Assembly (NCBI RefSeq): GCF_004340205.1
Contig: NZ_SLWB01000013.1
Coordinates: forward strand, 50,742 to 114,741
Length of the DNA: 64,000 nt
Direction: 5' to 3'
From: Acetobacteroides hydrogenigenes
GTDB taxonomy: Bacteria; Bacteroidota; Bacteroidia; Bacteroidales; ZOR0009
A program made the translations under genes and the position numbers. This document shows positions 53,656 through 63,043 of this stretch, piece after piece. Every line of letters begins with the position of its first letter. Position 1 is the first letter of the stretch. Below the pieces are notes generated by a model that saw only the letters and a program-made list of their open reading frames with translations, was not told the origin of the DNA and did no database searches.

Positions 53656-55179
53656 TTACTGGTGTTCTGTTCGAAGAAGGTCATTAATTGACTTAACGGG
53701 ATTAAACGTTACAAGCGGAACCTCTACAAACAGAGTTATCCAATTGCTCATGGCTCCATTCCAAAGCCCTGGAAGCTCCATTGCTTTTAGCTCACGACCA
53801 TCTTTGCTCTTAATCGAGATAAAGCCCGTTTTAGGGTCGCGAAAATCCCTTAGATCGAACTTCTCTCCCTTATAATTCTTTACACCACACACCAAATCAA
53901 CCGGATTAAAGTGTGTTGCCTCATCGAAGATTGCCTTCTGAGCCGGATTCTTCAGATCAATTTGAGAACTTTCTACAATTTGAAGCGAATAGTCCCCGTC
54001 AGAATTACGAGCCACAAATGGACCGCCACCAGGTTCACCCAAGTTCTTCACCATTCCACAAACGCGGATTGGCCTGTTAAGGAAGTTCTTAATGCAATCA
54101 GCCTTTTCGGTTTCATTCAGGCTATCGAGTTTGCTCAAATCGCCACCAAGTTTCTCAATCAGAAACGTACCATCGGTCAGCGCTTTATCATCACTAGCAT
54201 TGCCATCAAGGGTACGCAATACAGCAAATGCTCTCTCCTGAACATCAACAAGCAGCCCTGCCAAAACCTTTTTATACTCAACAGTTGTTGGCTTCAGATT
54301 GTCAGGCACTACGTTATCTATATTCTTTACAAAAATGACATCGCCATCAATGTCATTCAGATTTTCGAGAAGTGCACCATGTCCTGCAGGACGGAATACT
54401 AGTTCACCATCGTTGCCTCGAAATGGAGTATTATCAAGATTTACTGCAATAGTATCTGTAGATGGCTTTTGAATGGAATAGTCTACAACGATAGCAACAC
54501 CGTATTTCTTTTCAACAGCCTCTTTTGATTTTGCTACTTCAGCCTTAAAGCCTTCGAGATGATTAGGCGATACCGTAAAATGGATGCTAACGCTCGAATC
54601 TCGATTCTTTGCATATTCTGCACCTTCCACCAGATGTTCGGCAACTGCCTTACGAGCGCCATCATCATAAGCATGAAATTTCACAAGCCCTTTAGGAAGA
54701 TTGCCGTAGTTTAATCCTTGTTCTCCAAGAATAAGCGATAAAACTACAGCGCAATTGGCAGATGAAAGATCACCCAGAGAAATCCCCTTAGCGGCAGATA
54801 CTTCTTTTAGTTCCGAATAAAAAGCAAATTTTCCCAAATTGTCAAAAACCTGTTTTACATCCTTTAAACGTTCAAAAACAGACTCTTTAGACTCTCCGTT
54901 TTCAAAAAGATCTTTTGCCTCATACAACGACTTAAACATACGAGTTGCAGCACCTGATGCTGGAACAAACTTCACCCGTTTTCCTCCAAAGTTTTCGTAC
55001 TTTTCAATCAAGTACGCCTTTTGGGTATCTTCAACTTGCATAATACCAGTAGGCACAGTTGCGGGGGCTTTTAACTCTAAAAAAGGGAAACCGCTCTCGA
55101 ACTGTTTAAGCTGGTTTTCAATAACTGCCACATCAAATCCTAATGCCTCAATTTCTTGCCTATCCTTACTAGAGATCAT
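53656..55179 (-). CDS. DUF4301 family protein
   Basis: 507 residues. The N-terminal FVPASGAATRMFKSL, followed by GLVKFHAYDDGARKAVAEH, resembles a nucleotidyltransferase-like sugar-binding loop, and VFRPAGHGALLENLNDIDGDVIFVKNIDNV is strongly conserved in the family. DUF4301 is a Bacteroidetes family of unknown function; the GHGAL...NIDN pattern recalls UTP-sugar pyrophosphorylases, so a nucleotidyltransferase activity is plausible but inferred. It follows the thioesterase by 4 nt on the same strand. Confidence 0.82.
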   Translation of the reverse strand: MISSKDRQEIEALGFDVAVIENQLKQFESGFPFLELKAPATVPTGIMQVEDTQKAYLIEKYENFGGKRVKFVPASGAATRMFKSLYEAKDLFENGESKESVFERLKDVKQVFDNLGKFAFYSELKEVSAAKGISLGDLSSANCAVVLSLILGEQGLNYGNLPKGLVKFHAYDDGARKAVAEHLVEGAEYAKNRDSSVSIHFTVSPNHLEGFKAEVAKSKEAVEKKYGVAIVVDYSIQKPSTDTIAVNLDNTPFRGNDGELVFRPAGHGALLENLNDIDGDVIFVKNIDNVVPDNLKPTTVEYKKVLAGLLVDVQERAFAVLRTLDGNASDDKALTDGTFLIEKLGGDLSKLDSLNETEKADCIKNFLNRPIRVCGMVKNLGEPGGGPFVARNSDGDYSLQIVESSQIDLKNPAQKAIFDEATHFNPVDLVCGVKNYKGEKFDLRDFRDPKTGFISIKSKDGRELKAMELPGLWNGAMSNWITLFVEVPLVTFNPVKSINDLLRTEHQ

Positions 55180-55183
55180 ACTA

Positions 55184-55573
55184 CTATTTTTTAGTTAACT
55201 TAGCCATAAACTTTTCCGTATCGATAATAAATCTAGAATGAACACCTTTCCCTATAACACCCTCCTCATCTTCAGCTACGATTTCGAAGGTTAACTTTTT
55301 CCCATCAACATTCACAAGGCTTGCTGTAGCTTTTACCTCCATTCCGATTGGAGTTGCCTTTACGTGTGTTGTTGAAATCTCTATGCCAACGGTGTTAAAG
55401 CCTTCGGGTAAATGGCTAGCAACCGCCATTAATGCTGCATTTTCCATAAGAGCAACCAATGCAGGTGTAGCAAATACATCAATAAGCCCAGAGCCATATC
55501 GAGAAGCGGCATCGTCAATCGTAACTTTCTTTTTTGAAGTATAGGACAATCCTACCGGTAGGTTAAATTCCAT
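55184..55573 (-). CDS. Hot-dog thioesterase (FlK-like)
   Basis: 129 residues, single hot-dog domain: SGLIDVFATPALVALMENAALMAVASHLPEGFNTVGIEISTTHVKATPIG carries the Thr/Glu/His triad of the fluoroacetyl-CoA thioesterase-like group (Pro-Ala-Leu-x-x-x-Met-Glu). It hydrolyses an acyl-CoA; the substrate is unknown. It is the upstream partner of the DUF4301 gene. Confidence 0.85.
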   Translation of the reverse strand: MEFNLPVGLSYTSKKKVTIDDAASRYGSGLIDVFATPALVALMENAALMAVASHLPEGFNTVGIEISTTHVKATPIGMEVKATASLVNVDGKKLTFEIVAEDEEGVIGKGVHSRFIIDTEKFMAKLTKK

Positions 55574-55607
55574 TATTTCAACTATTAAAGGTTTTAAACA
55601 AAAATAA

Positions 55608-55635
55608 AAAAAAGGAGGCTGCAGCCTCCTTTCTA
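55608..55635. terminator. Terminator of fprA
   Basis: AAAGGAGGCTGCAGCCTCCTTT is a perfect palindrome (55610-55631, two halves of 11), with T-tracts on the minus strand. Confidence 0.85.
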
Positions 55636-55653
55636 TATGCTAATTAATCGAAA

Positions 55654-56841
55654 TTACTTAAGTCTTTCGGCCATTGCAACCGCCAGTTCATCGCATTGCG
55701 CATACTTTTCTTCTGTCGGAATGCCATATATTTCAGCAGGTTTCGAAACTAAGTTCCAGCCAATGGATTCTTGGAACTTTTGAAGATTCTTGACGCCTCC
55801 ACCATTCCAACTGTACGAACCAAAAATTCCTAGTTCGCGATCCTTTACACCCATATGCTCAAGTTCTCTGGTTAGCTGTTCCAACAATGGAAACATCTGA
55901 CTGTTGTAGGCGCAGCTACCAAGAATAACCCCCTTATATCTCCATATTTCGTTGATTAAGGTAGAAATATGCGTTTTCGACACGTCGTGAATACGAATCT
56001 TTTTCACGCCTTGCTCTGCAATCTTACGAGCAATACGATCAGCAACTTGCTCGGTATTACCGTACATCGAAGCATAAATAATCACAACGCCATCTTCGGC
56101 TTCCATTTTGCTCCACTTATCGTAAAGGCCAAGAACAACTTCAGGATTGCTTCTCCATACCGGTCCGTGTACTGGGCATACCGACTTAACGGGAACACCT
56201 TCCAACTTTTTGAATGCTTTTTGCACCATATTGGCGTACTTCCCCACAATGTTAGAGAAGTAGCGGCGCATATCTTCTTCATAGTAGGTAAAGTCGATCT
56301 CATCATCAAAAACGTTTCCATCAAGAGTTCCAAAGCTACCAAAAGCATCACCAGAAAAAAGAACCTGTTCAGTAGCATCGTACGTCATCATTGTTTCTGG
56401 CCAATGAACCCAAGGCGTCATTACAAACTTCAACTTATGATACCCAAGCGAAAGTTCGTCGCCATCTTCTACCTGCTTGAGGTTGGCAAGAGCACCCCAG
56501 TAGGCTTCTACAACCTTAAATGTTTTTGAATTACCTATAATCTGGACATTAGGATATCTCTTCAAAATGTCCTTAACTTCCCCAGTATGGTCAAGTTCCA
56601 TATGGTTTATTATAAGATAATCCAAAGGTCTATCACCTAGCAGCTGTTCTACCTTTTCAATAAAATCTCCGGCAACACCCGATTCAATAGTATCCACAAG
56701 TGCTGTCTTTTCGTCGTTAATGAGGTAGCAATTATAAGCAACCCCATTAGGTAGCGGCCAAATATTTTCGAAAAGATGCTTTTTACGATCGTTGGCTCCC
56801 AGCCAGTAAATTTTTCCTGCAACTTTTAAAGGACTCAACAT
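55654..56841 (-). CDS. fprA: Flavodiiron protein (A-type flavoprotein)
   Basis: 395 residues from ATG 56841 (a GTG lies two codons earlier). The metallo-beta-lactamase domain carries the diiron ligands in HMELDHTGE (His80, Glu82, Asp84, His85), HWPE, SGDAFGSFG and CPVHGPVWR; the flavodoxin domain from about 250 has the FMN loop YASMYGNTEQ. These enzymes reduce O2 to water or NO to N2O and protect anaerobes. The HWPE variant and absence of a rubredoxin domain are usual for FprA. Confidence 0.95.
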   Translation of the reverse strand: MLSPLKVAGKIYWLGANDRKKHLFENIWPLPNGVAYNCYLINDEKTALVDTIESGVAGDFIEKVEQLLGDRPLDYLIINHMELDHTGEVKDILKRYPNVQIIGNSKTFKVVEAYWGALANLKQVEDGDELSLGYHKLKFVMTPWVHWPETMMTYDATEQVLFSGDAFGSFGTLDGNVFDDEIDFTYYEEDMRRYFSNIVGKYANMVQKAFKKLEGVPVKSVCPVHGPVWRSNPEVVLGLYDKWSKMEAEDGVVIIYASMYGNTEQVADRIARKIAEQGVKKIRIHDVSKTHISTLINEIWRYKGVILGSCAYNSQMFPLLEQLTRELEHMGVKDRELGIFGSYSWNGGGVKNLQKFQESIGWNLVSKPAEIYGIPTEEKYAQCDELAVAMAERLK

Positions 56842-57206
56842 GTTCACTTAGTTTTTAGGGTAAATTAGCACACAAATATACCTCTAAGGGCCCTTATTCT
56901 GGGCATAAAAACTGAGAAATGTTAACATTCGGCAAATTTTAATTTTTGACCACTAAAAAAAGACCGAAATAAGATACTGAATTACAAACAATTTAAAGAA
57001 TACTGTAAAAATTTGCTACAAATAAGAATAAAGAGAGATTATTTACAGTCATATAGCATTTCTTGGATGGAAGATTTTAGAATCTAACAAGATATTTTCT
57101 ATTTTTGGGACGAATAAAATTGGAATATAGAAATCACGAAACTTGTATGCTCTAGCTATTAATTCACAAAGAATTAGAGCGTGCAAAGTTATAAAGATGA
57201 CATCAA
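56842..57206. other. Divergent intergenic region fprA / pfkA
   Basis: 365 AT-rich nt. TATATTTG on the minus strand (56873-56880) is a full -7 match for fprA. On the plus strand TATTTTTG (about 57099-57106) may serve pfkA. An imperfect stem GCTC...TAATTC / GAATTA-GAGC lies at 57151-57181. No gene seen. Confidence 0.5.
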
Positions 57207-58301
57207 ATGAAGAGAGTTATGGTTGTTACCGGGGGAGGCGACTGCCCTGGATTAAATGCGGTGATCCGCGCCATTGTAAAAAGAGCAGCACAAGAAAAGG
57301 ATTGGGAAGTTGTAGGCTGCATTCAAGCCTATGATGGAATCCTCAGAGAACCCACCGAGATTAAGGTTCTTGACGAAAAATCGGTTGCAGGTATTCACGT
57401 TCAAGGGGGTACAATTATTGGCACCACCAACAAAGGAGGCCCATTCGCTTGGCCTGTAAAGAATTCCGACGGAACATATTCTTTTGTTGATCGATCTGAC
57501 GAAATGATTCGCAAAATCCAGTACTTAGGTATTGATGCAGTTATTTCTATCGGAGGAGATGGTTCGCAAAAGATTTCTCAACTACTTTTCGAAAAAGGAC
57601 TTAACGTAGTTGGTGTTCCTAAAACCATCGATAACGACCTATCGGCTACCGACTATACTTTTGGATTCCAAACTGCGGTTCAAATTGCCTCGGAAGGTAT
57701 CGACCGTTTGGTTACTACAGCAGCATCGCACAACCGTGTGCTTATCATGGAGGTTATGGGACGTAATGCAGGTTGGATTGCGCTACACGCCGCCATTGCC
57801 GGAGGTGCCGACGTTTGTCTTATTCCTGAAATTCCTTACGATATCAATAAGGTTGCCGAGAAGATTAATGCTCGCTACAATAGAGGTAGAGGCTTTGCCA
57901 TCGTAGTAGTTGCCGAAGGTGCAATGCCTAAAGATGGTACGCTGGTGTTTGAAAAGTCTGACGAAATTGGTTACGAAAACCTACGTCTTGGAGGTGTTGC
58001 CTCTAAGCTGATGAAAGAGCTAAAAGCCGCAGGTGTAGAAGCCGATATGCGTGAAACCGTTCTTGGTCACCTTCAACGAGGAGGATCTCCTGTTGCCTAT
58101 GACCGCATTCTGGCAACCCAATTTGGCGTTAAGGCATTCGAATTGGTTCTCGAAGGCAAGTTCGGACAAATGGTAGCTTACCGTCACCCCGATATTATTG
58201 GAGTACCATTCCTTGAGGCTATTGACCGTCCTAACTTCGTTCAGCCCGATAGCGCTCTTGTATCGGCTGGCAAAGGCATCGGAATTTCTTTCGGAGAGTA
58301 A
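57207..58301 (+). CDS. pfkA: 6-phosphofructokinase, mixed-substrate (group III) type
   Basis: 364 residues, longer than the 320 of the E. coli enzyme. GGDGS (116-120) has Gly where PPi-dependent enzymes have Asp (the E. coli Gly104 position), and PKTIDND (138-144) has Lys where E. coli has Gly124. This Gly-Lys combination is that of the ATP-dependent group III enzymes, some of which also use PPi. VMGRNAGWIAL and LGHLQRGGSPVAYDR are intact. It catalyses the committed step of glycolysis. Single gene with terminator. Confidence 0.94.
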   Translation: MKRVMVVTGGGDCPGLNAVIRAIVKRAAQEKDWEVVGCIQAYDGILREPTEIKVLDEKSVAGIHVQGGTIIGTTNKGGPFAWPVKNSDGTYSFVDRSDEMIRKIQYLGIDAVISIGGDGSQKISQLLFEKGLNVVGVPKTIDNDLSATDYTFGFQTAVQIASEGIDRLVTTAASHNRVLIMEVMGRNAGWIALHAAIAGGADVCLIPEIPYDINKVAEKINARYNRGRGFAIVVVAEGAMPKDGTLVFEKSDEIGYENLRLGGVASKLMKELKAAGVEADMRETVLGHLQRGGSPVAYDRILATQFGVKAFELVLEGKFGQMVAYRHPDIIGVPFLEAIDRPNFVQPDSALVSAGKGIGISFGE

Positions 58302-58320
58302 ATTCTCTCAAACAAACATA

Positions 58321-58360
58321 AAAGTAAAAAGGGAACGAAATTCGTTCCCTTTTTACTTTT
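58321..58360. terminator. Bidirectional terminator after pfkA
   Basis: AAAGTAAAAAGGGAACG pairs with CGTTCCCTTTTTACTTT over 17 bp around a short loop. Confidence 0.9.
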
Positions 58361-58415
58361 CATCATGACTTAATTTCTAACAATCATTGCACATCAACAA
58401 TTGCTGTAAATGCTA

Positions 58416-59792
58416 TCAATGCTTCCGTCGTGCCAACGATGCGAACACACCTAATGTACAAAGCCCCGCAAACAGCACAAAGGAAACCTGTACGCTTTTT
58501 AAAAAGACAGCCTTATTGGCTGAGATATCGGTTGCCGACCCAATGTAAAGGTGTATTAGCAACGTGGCGATCCCCATGCTAAGCATCTGTCCTGTTAGGC
58601 GCATGGTGCTAACAGTTGCAGAGGCAATGCCCAGGTAGCGCTTTTCGACGGCACCCATAATCGAATTCGTATTGGGCGACGAGAAAACGCCAAACCCCAT
58701 CCCTAAAATCATTAAACAAAAAATTATATAGCCATTCTTTGTTGAACCATCAATAATGGTGAGCATAAACAGCCCTAACACAATTATTGCCATCCCAATT
58801 GATGAGAGGACATTGGAGCTATACCTATCGGACAGCCGACCCGAAAAAGATGCGAATAAGGTCATCACCACAGGCTGAGTAACCAGTAGCATTCCAGCAT
58901 CTCTTGGGGGCAATCCCTTTATGTATTGCAGAAAAAGGCTCAACAAGAAGCCTATTGCAAAGGTAGCCGCATAGTTTATCAGGGCTGCCAAATTCGAAAG
59001 GGCAAACACCCGATTATTCCTAAAGAGCGAGATGCTCAACACCGGAGATTCTACACGAAGTTCAACCAGTACGAAAACGACCAAGCCAACTACTCCTATA
59101 GCAGTAATGACAATGGCCAACGGATCGGGCAGTCTGGTAAAGCCCACCATAAGCATGCTCATAAATACAACGTAGATTACCGATCCTTTAAAATCGAACT
59201 TCTCGCCTTTTGCCTCAGCCCACTCTGCCTTTAGGTACCGTAGCGTAGCTGCTATGACAAAAATGGACACCGGGATTGTAGTGTAAAATAAGTTTCTCCA
59301 CCCCAGATATTGGGTAAGCACACCACCCAAAACTGGAGCAACCGATAGCCCTAAGTATACCGATGAAACCGCAATGCCAATTGCTTTCCCCCTTTCGTAC
59401 GGTGGGAAAGCAGAGGTGATTAGAGCCATCGATGTTCCAAATACCATTGATGCCCCAATTCCCTGTACTACCCTTGATGCTAAAAGCATCGGTGCAGAAA
59501 AGGAAATGGCGCAGAGTATCGATGCAAGCGTTAAGATGATGTTGCCTATAAAGAAAACGCGCTTTCGACCCACTATGTCGGCAACCTTGCCCATTGGCAC
59601 CAGGAATACCGCCGACGATAGGAGAAAGCTCATGCTTACCCAGCTCATGGCAATAGCATCCATGCCTAAGCTTTCCGAAATTTTTGGTAATGCAATATTT
59701 ACTGCCGCTCCAAGAAATGGATTCATGAAGGAGGTTAAAACGACCAGCAGTAGTAGAATATTTCTATTGTACGAAGACTCGTGTGCCTGCAT
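58416..59792 (-). CDS. MFS transporter, DHA2 (14-segment) drug-efflux type
   Basis: 458 residues with 13-14 membrane segments. Segment-1 end NPFLGAAVNIALPKISESLG, motif A GKVADIVGRKRVF, and motif C in GIAVSSVYLGLSVAPVLGGVLTQYLGWRN are those of DHA2 proton-coupled exporters (EmrB/QacA group). The substrate is unknown. It is a single gene followed by the pfkA terminator. Confidence 0.9.
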   Translation of the reverse strand: MQAHESSYNRNILLLLVVLTSFMNPFLGAAVNIALPKISESLGMDAIAMSWVSMSFLLSSAVFLVPMGKVADIVGRKRVFFIGNIILTLASILCAISFSAPMLLASRVVQGIGASMVFGTSMALITSAFPPYERGKAIGIAVSSVYLGLSVAPVLGGVLTQYLGWRNLFYTTIPVSIFVIAATLRYLKAEWAEAKGEKFDFKGSVIYVVFMSMLMVGFTRLPDPLAIVITAIGVVGLVVFVLVELRVESPVLSISLFRNNRVFALSNLAALINYAATFAIGFLLSLFLQYIKGLPPRDAGMLLVTQPVVMTLFASFSGRLSDRYSSNVLSSIGMAIIVLGLFMLTIIDGSTKNGYIIFCLMILGMGFGVFSSPNTNSIMGAVEKRYLGIASATVSTMRLTGQMLSMGIATLLIHLYIGSATDISANKAVFLKSVQVSFVLFAGLCTLGVFASLARRKH

Positions 59793-59894
59793 GCTAGCAA
59801 TTTTGCTGATGTCGCCTAATAGGGAAACGACATAAATCTCTAAACCTTATAAGCCTAGCAACGATAGAGCAATTGCTGGTTTACTAATTAGAAC

Positions 59895-60443
59895 CTACCG
59901 CTCTTCGATATATTGCTTTGCGGTTTTAACCGTAGAATAGAAGTAGCTTAATGCGGCTAAAAAGCTTTTCTGAACTTCGTTTGCCGCTACCGATTGACCG
60001 TTTACTTCTAGCGTCCTTGTAGCACAAGCATCGCCAATTACCGTACAGCTAAAGCCAAAATCCTTTGCGGCACGGGTTGTTGCATCAACGCACATGTGCG
60101 TCATCATTCCACAAATAACAACATCGGTTATGCCCTCTGCTTTCAAATGGCCAAGCAGGTCGGTTTCCCTAAAGCTGTTGGGGTAGTGCTTTACGACAAC
60201 CTTTTCGCCATCCATTGGGCTTACACCCTTATATATCTCGGCTCCCTCTGTATTAGGAAGAAAGAACGTTGCGGTTGGCGATGTGGCAATATGCTGTACG
60301 TGAGCTATGGGTAGTCCTTTAGAACGAAACATATCCAACACCAAACGAGCATTCTCAGCCGCCCTATCGGCTCCTACTAGAGCCATCTTTCCTCCTTCAA
60401 AATAGTCATTTTGAACGTCGATTATCAACAATGCTTCTTTCAT
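59895..60443 (-). CDS. Cysteine hydrolase of the isochorismatase family
   Basis: 182 residues. LLIIDVQNDYF (catalytic Asp), VVKHYPNSF (Lys) and VVICGMMTHMCVDATTRAAKDFGF (nucleophile Cys) are the catalytic triad regions. The family includes nicotinamidase-like and isochorismatase enzymes; the absence of nicotinamidase metal-site motifs (DxHxxxH) favours a general cysteine hydrolase. Substrate unknown. Confidence 0.9.
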   Translation of the reverse strand: MKEALLIIDVQNDYFEGGKMALVGADRAAENARLVLDMFRSKGLPIAHVQHIATSPTATFFLPNTEGAEIYKGVSPMDGEKVVVKHYPNSFRETDLLGHLKAEGITDVVICGMMTHMCVDATTRAAKDFGFSCTVIGDACATRTLEVNGQSVAANEVQKSFLAALSYFYSTVKTAKQYIEER

Positions 60444-60712
60444 ACTTTTCTACGTATTTGCATTCAATTGTAGCGTAACATCCTACTTAAAAATACAGAA
60501 TCTCCCATTCCCCACCTACCTGAAGGAGCATATAGGGTTGTAAGCAGGAGTGCATGCAAGGTAGCATCTTTTAGCCTAAGCTGCATGGGCTAGGTGCAAT
60601 TTAGGTGCAGCTGCTCATTATTGCAGCTTGGCTGTTCTTTCCGTAAGAAGTAGACTATAAGCACCTGTTTGGCAACCTAAACCTCAATATATTTTCAACA
60701 AGCGTTTTTTGT
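60444..60712. other. Intergenic region
   Basis: 269 nt upstream of the cysteine hydrolase and downstream of the lipocalin. Contains small imperfect repeats of GGTAGCATCTTTTAGC kind, one of which has a near-copy at 62748-62765. No gene seen. Confidence 0.4.
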
Positions 60713-61255
60713 TTACTTAGCAACACCATGTTCAACCCATACCAGCTCCGAAATTTTATACCCTAAGCTGTCCGCCAAATGCAAATAGCGCTGCTTTATA
60801 TCGTCGGGGATTGTGGTCTCGCGCGAAAGAATCCAAAGGTACTTCAAGCTTTTCCCTGCAACAAGCGCATACCGGTATTCGCTATCCAATGCGATAACGT
60901 TGTAGCCCGAATAGAAAGGCCCAAAAAACGACACTTTAAGCATCGCTACGCTGGGGTCGCCAACAGGCTTCGCCTTTCCAATAGCCTGCTTCCACTCTTT
61001 CGTGATGTAGTTATACCCCCTATTGTCAACGCGTATGCTCCCATCCTCATTTAGCGAGTAAGCTGCTGTGGTGTTATTCAGGTTGCGCTCATACTTAAAA
61101 TCCAGCCGAGCGATTTCGTACCACTTCCCTAAATATCGGTTTACATCAAAAGGGCTAACAGCCTTAGCTCCTTCGGGAATTGTCGAGCACGATCCGAGTG
61201 AGAATACGCCTACAATTCCCATCAATACGCCTTTAAGCAATCGTCCATCTACCAT
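60713..61255 (-). CDS. blc: Bacterial lipocalin (lipoprotein)
   Basis: 180 residues. Lipoprotein signal with Cys23 in the lipobox LGSC; GKWYEIARLDFKYERNLNNTTAAYSL (the lipocalin GxW signature) and YVLVxG-like YRYALVAGKSLKYLWILSRE. Blc-type lipocalins carry fatty acids or lysophospholipids at the outer membrane. Single gene. Confidence 0.93.
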   Translation of the reverse strand: MVDGRLLKGVLMGIVGVFSLGSCSTIPEGAKAVSPFDVNRYLGKWYEIARLDFKYERNLNNTTAAYSLNEDGSIRVDNRGYNYITKEWKQAIGKAKPVGDPSVAMLKVSFFGPFYSGYNVIALDSEYRYALVAGKSLKYLWILSRETTIPDDIKQRYLHLADSLGYKISELVWVEHGVAK

Positions 61256-61431
61256 CGGTTTGTTCTTTTTTTGATTAGCGGTTTGGCCTTATTCTTGAAC
61301 TCGTATAACCTAAAAACAGCGCTAATGTTTAGGCTCTTCTCGGATTATAAAAAGCTTCAATCAGTCCCTAACATGCAAAATGGCAGCCTACAGCCGCCAT
61401 CCCTATTATATGCCCCTACTCGCTTCCAATG

Positions 61432-62046
61432 CTACTTCAGCAGCTCCTCTACCTTCTTAACAATCTCGTCGAGGGCGTTACCCCTTACTAGCACAACCTT
61501 ACCGTTTTGGTCGATGATAAAGTTGCGCGGAATATACTGCTTGGCGTATAGCGAGTAAATTGCCTTGGTGGGATCGATGCCAACCGGAAAGTCGATTCCC
61601 TTTTCCTTTAAGCTCTTCATCTTGCTCTCCACCACCTCGCGCTTTTCGCCACGCGATATGGGAAGAAGCACAAAGTTCTTTCCCTCGAAATGCTTCACGA
61701 TCTTCTCGGGAATCTCCTTAAACTCCTCCATGCATGGCCCGCACCAGGTAGCCCAAAAGTTGAGCATTACCACCTTACCCCTCAAATCCGACAGCTTTAC
61801 CGTTTTCCCGTCGAGCATCTCTACCGTAAAATCGGGGGCCATATCGCCTTCGTGGACGAGCGTTGTTTCGGCATACAGCTTATCCACCTGGGCCGCTACG
61901 GCCTTACGCTTAGCTTCCTGATCTTCCTTTGTGGGCTTTGCCGCATTCTGGGCCTGCACCAGGCCGCTTTGTGCTACAAGTACTACGGCTGCAAAAGCAA
62001 TTAGCGCTAGCTTTATGCCCGATATACTACTGTTGATCGCTACCAT
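61432..62046 (-). CDS. TlpA-like thiol-disulfide oxidoreductase
   Basis: 204 residues with an N-terminal signal/anchor (IKLALIAFAAVVLVAQSGLVQA) and a thioredoxin fold: FWATWCGPCMEEF with Cys102 and Cys105, and cis-Pro in YIPRNFIID. It has the periplasmic TlpA/ResA form that reduces cytochrome c apoproteins or other exported thiols. The ATWCGPC form is typical. It precedes the lipocalin by 176 nt on the same strand. Confidence 0.92.
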   Translation of the reverse strand: MVAINSSISGIKLALIAFAAVVLVAQSGLVQAQNAAKPTKEDQEAKRKAVAAQVDKLYAETTLVHEGDMAPDFTVEMLDGKTVKLSDLRGKVVMLNFWATWCGPCMEEFKEIPEKIVKHFEGKNFVLLPISRGEKREVVESKMKSLKEKGIDFPVGIDPTKAIYSLYAKQYIPRNFIIDQNGKVVLVRGNALDEIVKKVEELLK

Positions 62047-62095
62047 TCTATTTTCAATTTTTGCCGCTAAGATATCCTTTTAATCCAATCGAACG

Positions 62096-62629
62096 CTAGC
62101 TGGCGCTTGCCAATCCTTCTACCAACAATTTCAGACGTTTTGCATCCTGTTCCACCTTACGGTTACCGGTCGAAATGGGGATAAACACCATTACTGCTTC
62201 CTGGTTGACATCCTTGAATTTAATACAGTAGCCAACGCCCCTGCTCCAAAGCGAAAGCGTTGTTCGCATCTTAATAACCCCCTCTTCGCCATCAGCGAAG
62301 GTAACCACGTAGCGCGCTCTACAGATTTCCTCCAAATTGGTAAAGGTAATGGCACCATTTTCGTTAGAAACGCGTTCCTCCCTTTTTTCAAAAAACGTTG
62401 GTTCCTCCACGATTTCCGACTCAAGATACCTCAGCTTTGGCATCACCACCTGCGATAGTCCAGCGTAGGAGCCCAGCGCAGGTAGCACCCCCCAACCAAG
62501 CGCCGACAGCATAATCGCAACGATCTCCACCTGGTCTCCCGAAAAGTAGTCGAGCAAGCATTTGCCAAGCACGTAGGTAAACCAGTAAACCATAAATAGC
62601 AGGGTTAGCATCTTTCTAAGCTCTTTCAT
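62096..62629 (-). CDS. Hypothetical membrane protein
   Basis: 177 residues, not recognised. Two N-terminal membrane segments (about 5-25 and 36-62) precede a soluble domain with beta-strand pattern (ITFTNLEEICRARYVVTFADGEEGVIKMRT; VMVFIPISTGNRKVEQDAKRL). It is probably an inner-membrane protein with a cytoplasmic domain. 49 nt separate it from the TlpA-like gene downstream, so they may be cotranscribed. Confidence 0.6.
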   Translation of the reverse strand: MKELRKMLTLLFMVYWFTYVLGKCLLDYFSGDQVEIVAIMLSALGWGVLPALGSYAGLSQVVMPKLRYLESEIVEEPTFFEKREERVSNENGAITFTNLEEICRARYVVTFADGEEGVIKMRTTLSLWSRGVGYCIKFKDVNQEAVMVFIPISTGNRKVEQDAKRLKLLVEGLASAS

Positions 62630-63043
62630 TCTTCATATCATTTTGGAATGCAGATCCTAATCGAAATCCACCCCACCCGACCGGGTGCCAGAAAAACGCG
62701 TATACATTATCTTTTGGGCGATGATTATAAAATAGGATTCAGCCGACAAGGTAGCAGCTTTTAGCTAACGTTGTACCTAAAAGGGGCAATTTTTACTAAA
62801 AAAGTTCCCAAAGCACATTTTTTTTCGGTTCCAACAGGCACCATCAGCTTTAGGCAGAGCAGCCCCGAAAGCCGCATACCGCCTAGCTTTCTGCACATTA
62901 CCACCTAAGCCTATCGAGCATTTGCCGCTTAGCGAAAAACCCTTAGCGTAATTTTTTTTCAAGAATCGAGAATCAATTAATTAACTATTTTTATATCTTT
63001 AAAACCGGTAAACCTATTGTAAAACAAAAAAACGTCATTAACC
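62630..63043. other. Divergent intergenic region
   Basis: 414 nt. AT-rich before the plus-strand gene (TATCTTTA near 62994-63001 is a weak -7). No gene or strong hairpin seen. Confidence 0.45.
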